The position numbers and the translations under genes were made by a program. A stretch of DNA of 64,000 nucleotides from Lumbricus rubellus (taxonomy: Eukaryota; Annelida; Clitellata; Crassiclitellata; Lumbricidae): contig OX243827.1 in the NCBI GenBank assembly GCA_945859605.1, positions 1,661,295 through 1,725,294 of the forward strand, given 5' to 3'. Below the pieces are notes generated by a model, which was given only the letters and a program-made list of their open reading frames with translations, had not been told where the DNA came from and ran no database searches. Every line of letters starts with the position of its first letter. The first letter of the stretch is position 1. Positions 55,719-64,000 of the stretch are shown piece after piece.

Positions 55719-56338
55719 CATATAAAGGTACAGAACACTATATAATAGATTACTGCAACATTATGACCTATTTTGGTATGGTATAGTAGGATTACATGAT
55801 GATGCTAAGATAGTTAAGATTCTTTCATTGACTGTTCAGTGTTTAGTTTAAACTATTTATGCAACTTGGCTTTCTTCATCTGGCTTTATATCTACTATTT
55901 TTATCAATCTGCAGGGCTGTAAGACCCCTTCAGTCTAGAGTCCCATGGCTAAACAGTACTCGTCATTTGAATGAAATAATGATTGTTTGATATGATGACT
56001 AAAGTTAATAACTTGTACCATTTCCAATGTTGGGAAAATCCCACTTCAAGTTCCCTTTGAGGTTTTCTGGCTAGGTAGCCAGTCGAAATCACATCTCTTG
56101 AACTCCATAAATTGCATATTATGTGCTCTTGCATTTATCGCACTGAGACTGAATAAAACCTAAATTGTAGGTCATGGTTGATAACCACAGCAAGTTGCAT
56201 AATAGAAGAAAGCTGAAATGTATGTTTTCAGAAGTCTATTGTAGTTTAGCCACTTGCCTAGGATATGAAATCTGCAGGTTTCCTAATTTGTGGCACTGGA
56301 CACTGGATGTGGAACTTTGTAACAGACTGTGGAGCATG
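55719..56338. other. No gene recognised
   Basis: AT-rich spacer between two DNA transposons, no frame of note. Confidence 0.4.
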
Positions 56339-56346
56339 GTCCGAAA

Positions 56347-57560
56347 TAGGGTTGCCAACCGTCCAGATTTTTTCTGGATCGTACAGAAATAGCATCCGGT
56401 GTACAGAAAAAAGAGGAGGGTCATTCTGGACAATGCAGTGTCCAGAAAAATATATCGAAGCACGGAAAAATTAGAAAGTTGCAACTTTTAACAAAGACAA
56501 CAACCTTACTGAAATATATTAATACAATATTTGCTCAAACATCTAAAAATTGTCAAAAATAATGTTAATTTTAGAATGTGCACTCAATGCCTAGGCTTAT
56601 CTATAGGCCTACACGATCCTACTTGAATCATTGGCTAAATTTAAAATATAAAGTTCTAGAAAAAATCAAGATACTAAGTCTTGATGAAATGTTATCGTGC
56701 AACAGTTTGGTTGGAACTCATTGGCACATGTGGAATTAGAGTTTTAGGAGATGACTTAAGTACAGCCTACATGAAGTAGGCCTACTGCATCTTTTTGGCA
56801 AGTTCTTACAAAACTTAAGACAAAGCCAAAAGTCGATGAATGTTGTGTAGAATTTTTTAAAATTGTGATGCTCCAAATTTCCAGAAACTGGTTGGAAACG
56901 TTTTAGCAATTCTGATTAATAAGCTCAATGCACATGTTGAACGTATTTTCTCATGGATGAAAAATCTGTAGAATGATGAACTGAACACGATGAGGCCTGA
57001 ACTGGTAAAATCTGAACCTGTATTCCTATATGAAAGTCGATTTCGACCAACCTTGCGAAGATTTCTTGCATTAGGTACCGTTGGGGCAGAAATGCACAAG
57101 CTGAGCACAAGCTAACAGAAGTATAGTTTTAAAAGAAAATAAGATCTTAATGCACATCACGTTTGAGAATTGAGATTTCAGTCTTGTTAAAATAGTTGAT
57201 AAAACAGTATTCCTACTGTAGGACCTACTATACTGTCTGTGCGTGTTCCATTATACCTTCCATTGTATCTATACAATGCTACAGATCCTGTACCTTGCAT
57301 ATTTCCACATTTTCTATTTATAGGCCTAGGTTCTAAGTGTAACATATTTTGCGGGATAGCCTACATGTAGGCCTATAGCTAGGATAATAATTTACTGAGT
57401 TTCACTCTTGTATCCCCCCCTGTCGCTGGCGCCTCTGGCCGGGATAGCTTCATTATGGTGCTCCGCCAAAGTGTCCGGATCCTAATCGCTACAATTTCAA
57501 CAAATTGTGGGAAGCTCGTGCCATGTCCAGAAATTTCGTAATCCAAAGTTGGCAACCCTA
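56347..57560 (+). mobile_element. hAT transposon relic (family I)
   Basis: TAGGGTTGCCAACCGTCC on the left and its counterpart at the right (TAGGGTTGCCAACTTTGG in reverse complement) are inverted ends. The target duplication GTCCGAAA is exact at 56339-56346 and 57561-57568. Inside are residues of a hAT transposase C terminus. At 1.2 kb it is internally deleted. Confidence 0.9.
56881..57035 (+). pseudogene. hAT transposase C-terminal (dimerisation) remnant
   Basis: The plus frame reads KLNAHVERIFSWMKNL, a stop, then NDELNTMRPELVKSE. The pattern N.xxER.FS.MK followed by R.xx..ELVKS is the C-terminal dimerisation region of hAT transposases. The in-frame stop and lack of upstream catalytic residues make it a pseudogene. 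Confidence 0.75.
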
Positions 57561-57561
57561 G

Positions 57562-57601
57562 TCCGAAACGATAACGGACCATCGGTTCGTTATCGTTTCA
57601 G
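57562..57601. repeat. Short perfect hairpin
   Basis: AAACGATAACG and CGTTATCGTTT pair around an 11-base loop just outside the hAT relic. It could be a transposon end or the start of the repeat block to its right. Confidence 0.7.
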
Positions 57602-57636
57602 ACTTTGGATCATGATTCTTGGACACACAAATACAC

Positions 57637-57880
57637 GTAGGATAGATATCGAAAGCCGACGTCAAAACGACGTTACCCAAAACACGTAGGATAGATATCA
57701 AAAGCCTACGTCAAAACGATGTAACCAAAACATGTAGGATAGATATCGAAAGCCTACGTCAAAACGATGTAACCAAAACATGTAGGATAGATATCGAAAG
57801 CCTACGTCAAAACGACGTCACCAAAAACATGTAGGATAGATATCGAAAGCCGATGTCAATCCGTCGTCGCCAAAACTCGT
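57637..57880. repeat. 48-49 bp minisatellite, about five copies
   Basis: GTAGGATAGATATCGAAAGC starts each unit at 57637, 57686, 57734, 57782 and 57831, followed by CTACGTCAAAACGATGTAAC and variants. A stray unit occurs at 57961. The sequence after it (TCAATCCGTCGTCGCCAAAA) is doubled too. Confidence 0.92.
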
Positions 57881-58319
57881 CAATCCGTCGTCGCCAAAAC
57901 TCAGCGGGGCGATATCGGCAAAACTGTCCGGATATCTGAGCAGCCGCTCAACGGACACATGTAGGATAGACGTCATAAACTGATGGGTTTCTCGACGTGT
58001 CACCGATGTCGCCCCTACGTGGGTGGTTATCTGGGAATAGAGTTAGGCAAGTGGCTACTATAGGATCTCGGAGCGCAAGGAATACAAAAAAGTGACATAC
58101 CTAAGCGTTTTTATGCACGATGTCATTGGTGACTTATTGTGGGCCACAAATAAGTCACATTGATGAAGGCAAATCTGAGTGCATTGTACCGTACAACTAA
58201 CAGCTAGGAAGATATTTTAAGAGGAAGCAAATAAGAGCAGAGATCGTAAAGCAGGGCCATCAATGCAATGTCGTATTTGCTACAAGAAATGCAGCCGAGC
58301 TGAGAACTTAAAGTAATTG

Positions 58320-61300
58320 TAATTGTAATTGTAATTGAACTTTTATATAGCGCCGCTCACAGATTCAGTAGCGCTCCCGACCTAGTTAGCACTGCCGCTA
58401 ACGAATAGCATAGTCTTCAGGCGTTTCCTAAACAAAGGGAGAGAGAGACTAAGAAGCTCAAGACGAAGTTTGTGAGGAAGACGGTTCCAGTAGGATGGGC
58501 CAGCATAAGCAAAGCTTCTGGACTGGGCAGTGGCTCCATGCATGCGAGGCACGACAAGGAGGCCGCTGGCTGCCGAGCGGAGGGCAGAGCGGCCGGGGAA
58601 AGAGGAGACCGGGATGCAGAGAGAACGGAGGTAAGAGGGAGCTACCCCAAGAAGAGAATTGCGCATGAGTGTCAGAATCTTAAACTCAATGCGCTGTGGT
58701 ACAGGAAGCCAGTGGAGAGTGTCCCGAATAAAGACAGAAATATGAGAGAACTTGGGAAGACCGGCAATTAGGCGAGCAGCAGCATTTAGAATTGTCTGAA
58801 GTTTGGAAAGGTTGAGTGAGGAGAGACCGGCGTAAGCAGAGTTCCCAAAGTTAAGATTGATGATATTGAAACAAGGATTTTATTTGGTGGGAGTGGGTGT
58901 GTTTTGTCGACCTGGAGCAAGCCGACAAGCAACCGAAACAACTGACTAAGGGGCTTTTGAGGATGATTTATTCTAGTGAAAAATACCACAAAGGAATATT
59001 AAAGCTTCATAGTGAAATACCCTTAGTCATTGCATCATGATTATGTTAGTAAATGCAGTTTCATTTGTACATTATTCCATTTCGGGGGTGTCTAGCTACG
59101 GCCTTGTATTGAGACAAACAATCATTAGAGGATACACTGTACGGGATTTGACACAGTATTTGATTCTAGAATGCTGTGCATAACATGAACAAAATGGCTA
59201 CGAGACAGTGACTGATTGCTGACTGTAGGCTGATTGCTACTTTCGCACTACTTGTAGCTGTTTGGGAAAAAGTCAACCCTAGAGCAGATCAGGGCATGGA
59301 CAAGCGCCTTAACAGCTTGCGGAGAGAGTGAATGGCGAATAGTTCGCAGCTGGCGTAGGTGGTAGAGACATGTACGTGAGACACGGTTGACATGGTCCGA
59401 GAAAGAAAGGGCTGAATCCAGAGTGAAACCCAAGTCACGAACTGTGGGAGAGAAAAGGACATCAGGAAACAAAGTACGGAGGAGCTCCATGTCGATCTTC
59501 GCAAGCTGGGCTCGGCCTCCAAGCCAGATGTATTGGGTTTTTTCAGAATTCAGGCGGAGACGGTTGGAGGACATCCACTGGTCTAGGGCCGAGGTGGCCT
59601 CAAGAATAGTGGCAACCAGTGAAGCAGCTGTACTGGACGGGCCATGAACAAAGGCTTGCGTATCATCAGCGTATTGATGAGCCGAAGCACCCTTGAGGGA
59701 GAGTATGAGTGATAGATCTGCGGTGTAGAGTATGTAAAGAAGCGGTGCCAGGACCGAGCCTTGAGGCAAGCCGTATGGAACAGGGGACCAGGCAGAGCGT
59801 GTGGACCCAAAGATCACAGATAAGGAGCGGTCTGAGAGGAAAGAACTGAACCAGAGAAGGGCAGAGTCGCCAATGCCGAAGGATTTAGAGAGACGCTCGA
59901 GGAGTATGACGTGGTCGACAGTGTCGAACGCTGCACTAACGTCAAACAGAGCAAGCAAGGTGATGTGACTTTGGTCAGTTGCTGCAAAGACGTCAGCAAG
60001 TAAGCGGGTGATAAGAGACTCAGTTGAATGGTATTTCCTAAAGCCAGATTGGAGTGAGGGCATTAGTGAATTGGTTTCAAGGTAGTCCACTAGCTGGATC
60101 GAGACACATTTTTCCAGGAGTTTGGAAAGAAAGGAGAGATTAGAGATGGGACGATAGTTGGAGGGGGTGCTAGGGTCTAGACCTTGGCGCTTGAGAGAAG
60201 GAAAAACAACAGCTCTCTTGTGCTGAGCTGGAACAGAACCCTGAGCCAATGAAGAATTGCATAGTAACAGCAAAAAAGGCAAGAACTCGTCTAAAAACTC
60301 TTTAACTATAAATGGCGGAAGAATATCCAACTCGCAAGACTTCGACGTGGAGCTTTCGATGAGGCGTCTGAGAGCGTCAGGCTGTAGCGGCTGCCATTCG
60401 CTGAGGGTGGCAGATGAAGTTGAAGGAGGGAAAGACGGAGGCGGAGAACCCTCCGTTGACCGACGAGTCGCGGCGATCTTCTCCGTCATAAAGTCCAGGT
60501 AGTCGTCGGCCGTGAAATCTGACGACGGAGGGGTGCGAGAAGCAGCGGAGCGGCCGAGAATCCCGGCGAGAGCCGACCACAACCGGCGCGGGCTATGTCC
60601 GTCCCGAACGACCAGCTCCTCCCAGTATTGCGTTTCCCTGGTACGAAAGTCGCTGTGCATCTTCCGAAGGCGATGGATCCAGGTGAGGCGGTCAGTTGGG
60701 TCGCGAGAGCGGCGATATCGACGCTCCAGACGTCTAACTTCCCGACGCAGAGCACGACAGTGAGCGTCGAACCAGGGTACTAGCGGTCGATGACGGATCC
60801 GATGTGAGCGAACCGGAAGGAGGGAGTCGATGAGAGGAAGAACCGTTGCATCGTAGAGGTCGAAGAGCTCCTCGGTAGAATCGTCAACTCGTGAAGACAG
60901 GTCGACGCAGAGAGGGCTGTTGAGTAATCCAGTACGGAAAGCGTCCCGGTTTAAGTTCCTCCATCCACGGGAGTGGCGGAGGGCGTACGTGGGTTGAGCG
61001 GAGAGGAAATGAGCACTGTAGAGGACAAGGCCATGATCGGAGATGGAAGGAGGTTCCACTCTGACGTCAGAAATGGCGCAGTCATCCCGCGTGATGATCA
61101 CATCAAGCCAGCCACCGAGAACGTGAGTAGGCTCGGCGACGTGTTGGATGAGGCCGAACTGAGAGAGAAGGTCTTGAAAGCGAATAGTTTCCGGAAGGCT
61201 CGGTTGTTCCAAGTGAATGTTCAGATCACCAGTGATGATTAACTGGCTGTTGTAGGTAGAGAAGATTTCCATAAAAGCAGTGAACTCCGAGAAGAAGACT

Positions 61301-61917
61301 GGCGTTGGCTTTGCAGATCCCGGTCGGTAGAGGGCGAAGGCAGTAAACAGCCCTCTGGCGGAGGAACAGGAAAATCCGAGAAGCTCGAAGGTGGTGAGCG
61401 TCAGAGGAATAGGGATCCGTTTGACTTGAAGATGCTCACGGTAGAAGACGACGATACCCCCATGATTCTGCGCCAGCGGGTCAGCTGGGGGTTCAATCGG
61501 ACGAGGAGCGTCGAGAGAAAGAAAGCCCGGAGGGGTTGAGCGGCGAACCGGTACATCCGATGAGGTGGAGTGCCAGGACTCCGTTACGACGAGGATGTCG
61601 AGGTTATGATGAGTTATCATGTTGGATACTTCCATAAACTTGTGTCCCAAAGAGCGAGCGTTAAATGTTCCAAGTCTCAAACCTTCAATTCCTCCACGTA
61701 CTGTCGCAGCAGACGGTGAGTAGGACGGAGCCGGAGGCGTAGAAGGTGAGTCAGACGCAGACGAAGATCCACCCTGCTGCCCTCCGTCGACCATCGCAGG
61801 GGACGGAGAGGAGGACAGGGAAGTGTCTGCTAATCTGCAAAAAGTGTCCATCAAGCCTGCTCTTTGCATAGATGATTGCTTTAACGCAAAAAGCATAATT
61901 TTTTCGCAACGTACCAT
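58320..61917 (-). mobile_element. Near-complete CR1/L2-like LINE, ORF2 split by an insertion
   Basis: From ATG 61917 the frame encodes an apurinic-type endonuclease (LGTFNARSL at 82-90, TESWH 112-116, GDLNIH 230-235, SDH 293-295) and reverse transcriptase (FDVSAAFDTVDH 658-669, GLPQGSV 716-722, YADD 749-752), to ICSRVD at 59272. There a 420-bp foreign segment intrudes. Beyond it (58851-58382) the protein resumes GNSAYAGLSSLNLSKL, then VAPSYLRSLC and LSLPLFRKRLKTMLF. The 3' end is GGCGCTATATAAAAGTTC plus an ATTAC repeat near 58320-58345. No ORF1 was found upstream. The ORF2 is GC-richer than its surroundings and otherwise open, so the copy is young; the insertion has killed it. The enzyme would nick DNA and copy LINE RNA at the target. 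Confidence 0.92.
58852..59271. mobile_element. Roughly 420-bp insert identical to 50600-51019
   Basis: It interrupts ORF2 of the LINE between codons for VD and NSAYAG. AAAGT occurs on both sides (58847-58851 and 59269-59273), fitting a 5-bp target duplication. Identity to the 50.6-kb copy seems complete, so the event is recent. Confidence 0.88.
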
Positions 61918-62835
61918 CTCAGTAGGCCTACAAATCGTATTTTTTTAATGTGTCGGTGGACGCAAGATACACAAAAGGGGCCGAAGGTCCCGCTAACCAC
62001 CTGAGAGCATTGAGTTGGAACGATGCATCACGGTCGATTGTGGCAACTCAATAATAAAATCTTAACTAGTATATTTAAATGCGACAAATAAGTGAATTAA
62101 GAAAGCTGAGTAAATATATTAATATATTGCGTGATCACAGACGAACACAAGTGCACATTTGCTGTTTAGGCTATCATACTAAAATAAAGTTCTGGAAGTG
62201 ACCCAGTTTGCAGAAGTTTTTCTGACCGTTCAGTTCCAAGTAGCTAATATAATTATATAGGCTACCCTTATACAATACTATAATATAGGCAGTCAGTATC
62301 TAGTTAAAATAAATTAGTAATAATCATCGGCATTTGTTCACATAAACATGAGACTTGTTATTGATAAAAACACGAATTATGGTCATTGCAATAGATAATG
62401 TGGCACAAATCTACAACTGCAACAATATTTTACATGTGCATGTGATCAAATTGTGTTGGCACACGGCAAATGAGTTAAAGTATCACAACGTGCTTTGCAA
62501 ATTTACACGAAATTTGAAATACGATTTCGAAGCTGCAGTTTAAACGTGTTTACACCGCATTGATCATACTAAATTGTACATAAGGAAAATCGGCATAGCT
62601 AGGTGTCAGCTTATAATAATGGCCTTACAATAGACTTCATTCCAAAGTCATAAAATGTAATTCATCCGTAAAAGTTTCCATAGTCAGAACTAAAAAAATT
62701 AGATAACTACAATAAAGTAGCAACTATATAAGAAGTTCATTTTTAGATATAATGGTTCAGTGCTGGAAAAGATCTCTTTAGCAGTTCAATGATCGTTCGC
62801 TGACCTAACACAAAATTATCATGTTTAGATATTCA
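61918..62835. other. 5' flank of the LINE; no gene recognised
   Basis: It may contain the LINE 5' region close to 61918, but no ORF1 or promoter is evident. A 62-residue plus frame is not supported. Confidence 0.4.
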
Positions 62836-62843
62836 GCTTCAAG

Positions 62844-63187
62844 CATGGGCGGAGTTTGCAAAAGAGGCTAAAGGAGGTCTAAGCCCCCAAAACGCCCAAA
62901 TTCTTTTTTTACCGTGAAAATGGCATCTTTTCACGGACTTAGCCCCCACCCCCAAGAAGGCCCAACCCGATGACTAAAAAAGTCATAAACTTTTTCCCGG
63001 GAAAATAGTATATTTTTGCGAAACTTCAAACCGAAGACCCAAAAAAGGTCATGTCATCAACTTTTTTCGAGAAAATATTGTCGGCGTCGCCGCTCGTTCT
63101 GCACCACGTCTCCGTCCCAACAAAACCCAAATTCTTTTTAAATTTTAACCCCCCACCCTAAAGAACGGAAACCAAACTCCACCCATG
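62844..63187. mobile_element. Family H MITE, complete copy
   Basis: CATGGGCGGAGTTTGC and CAAACTCCACCCATG are inverted ends with an exact 8-bp duplication, GCTTCAAG, at 62836-62843 and 63188-63195. It is 344 bp and non-coding. Inside, CCCGATGACTAAAAAAGTC and GGGAAAATAGTAT are the units expanded in the copy at 46.5-47.7 kb. Confidence 0.92.
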
Positions 63188-63240
63188 GCTTCAAGAGTCA
63201 TGAACTCTAACATAAAGAATGTGCCTCGAGAAACGATTTT

Positions 63241-63622
63241 TCAACGGCGTTGCAATTTAGCAAACCATGCAGAAGTAGCAATTTCACTGAATAGCTGAAC
63301 AATAAACTGGAAAAATTCGACAATGGTGAGTATCGTGCCTCCAAGAATCAGTCCCAATGCGCCACTAAAATCGCAAACTAGTGTGAGGATATCGTAGGCT
63401 GGAATCGTTTGGATGTCGACGTAGTTCAAGTCAGAGAAGAAGATATTCAGGTAGGTGAGTTCCTTGCTTAGTCTAGACATCGTCAGATTCCGTCCCTTGA
63501 ACTGCGACTTTTGCGACATGTAATTGAGGAAATGCTCTGACAGAGGACTTGATGAGATTGAATGCGGATATGTTGGTTGATGGCATTGAAGAGGACAATC
63601 GCACTTGCTTGAAAGCGCCATG
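63241..63622 (-). CDS. Last exon of a second DEG/ENaC-type channel
   Basis: The frame reads KCDCPLQCHQPTYPHSIS, the last cysteines of the extracellular domain, then about 55 residues, and AYDILTLVCDFSGALGLILG plus GTILTIVEFFQFIVQLF, transmembrane segment 2. The G-x-S selectivity filter position holds Gly-Gly-Thr instead of Gly-x-Ser. It ends soon after (AKLQRR stop), so the cytosolic tail is very short. The ATG at 63621 is most likely not a start; an acceptor AAAG/C lies directly before it, and earlier exons would be beyond the window's right edge. It is not the 3' part of the gene at 34 kb, because that gene starts further along the minus strand. Confidence 0.8.
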
Positions 63623-63801
63623 CTTTAAACTGTTCATTTCACACATATATAAAAACGCTACGCCGCATTGTTCGGTTAAGACAACAATTATAATCAGTCT
63701 CTCATAACCCAGCCCCCTCTTCCATTACATAGGGGCAGAACACTAAAGAAGAACATTATGAAACATTAGTTCCTGAAAATAATGCATACATTTTTTTTAT
63801 A

Positions 63802-64000
63802 TGCGCACTTGTTATAGCGCCCGTTCAACCATCTCCAATCAGAAGCGGTCCTGACGACAGCGCGGACATTGCATTGGAGTTTCACGCCGAAGCGCCTAGC
63901 AAATGCGAGTGAAGGGCTTGCCCAAGGTCCCTACGTGGCGGCTTGAGGTGGATTCGAACCTGCAGCCCTCTAGTTGCAAGACAACGAACATACCACTACA
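63802..64000 (-). mobile_element. tRNA-derived SINE, copy 4, cut by the window end
   Basis: In reverse complement: box B GGTTCGAATCC (63950-63960), body GGGCAAGCCCTTCACTCGCA and 3' end GGGCGCTATAACAAGTGCGC. Matches the SINEs at 6.3 and 19.1 kb. The box A half lies at the window edge. Confidence 0.85.

Noticed and set aside
59387..61242. Plus-strand frames of 80-90 residues
   Set aside because: Antisense shadows of the GC-rich LINE ORF2.
33440..63622. The exon at 63.2 kb as the 3' end of the channel gene starting at 34.0 kb
   Set aside because: On the minus strand it lies upstream of that gene's first exon, so it belongs to another gene.

Overview
The window reads as nuclear DNA of an invertebrate animal. 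It has single-exon tandem C2H2 zinc finger genes, spliced DEG/ENaC-family exons, CR1/L2-like LINEs with YADD reverse transcriptase, tRNA-derived SINEs, a gypsy-like LTR element, hAT-type DNA transposons and very many short inverted-repeat elements. Base composition is mostly AT-rich, and the palindromic string TAGGCCTA is frequent. I lean to a marine invertebrate deuterostome (echinoderm, hemichordate or cephalochordate), but no marker settles the taxon.

Layout. From 1 to 31 kb, five related zinc finger genes lie head to tail on the minus strand: ZF1 1.7-3.8 kb, ZF2 7.7-9.6 kb, ZF3 15.7-17.2 kb, ZF4 23.0-24.2 kb and ZF5 28.75-31.0 kb. All five end in the same atypical terminal finger. ZF3 and ZF4 are intact; ZF1, ZF2 and ZF5 carry one-base frame breaks at homopolymer runs. 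The gaps between them are packed with inverted-repeat elements, many with exact 8-bp target duplications and several nested. Three of the intergenic gaps hold the same repeat, with a YY1-like and a CTCF-like motif 63-67 bp apart.

At 31.4-34.0 kb, still on the minus strand, are the first three exons of a DEG/ENaC-type channel gene; two of them are short exons found by splice-site phase. Its remaining exons were not found, and the ZF cluster lies where they should follow. The last exon of another DEG/ENaC gene lies at 63.2-63.6 kb, so the cluster probably sits in an old channel gene array.

From 34 to 62 kb the window is mostly mobile DNA: LINE fragments (34.3, 36-37, 44.3 and 48.7 kb), a gypsy-like region (38-44 kb) whose polyprotein lost RT, RNase H and most of integrase, a 2.5-kb hAT-like element (46.0-48.5 kb), a 2.66-kb TIR element with an unidentified ORF (53.0-55.7 kb), a hAT relic with transposase C-terminal residues (56.3-57.6 kb), and a near-complete LINE ORF2 (58.3-61.9 kb). 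That LINE is split by a roughly 420-bp insert identical to sequence at 50.6 kb.

The most unusual feature is a modular set of small transposons. Several elements with unrelated terminal inverted repeats begin with GG, make 8-bp target duplications, and share an internal satellite-like module (GAAGCTGGATTGATGAAA). They nest in one another between expanding zinc finger genes. This fits, but does not prove, a zinc finger versus transposon conflict zone.
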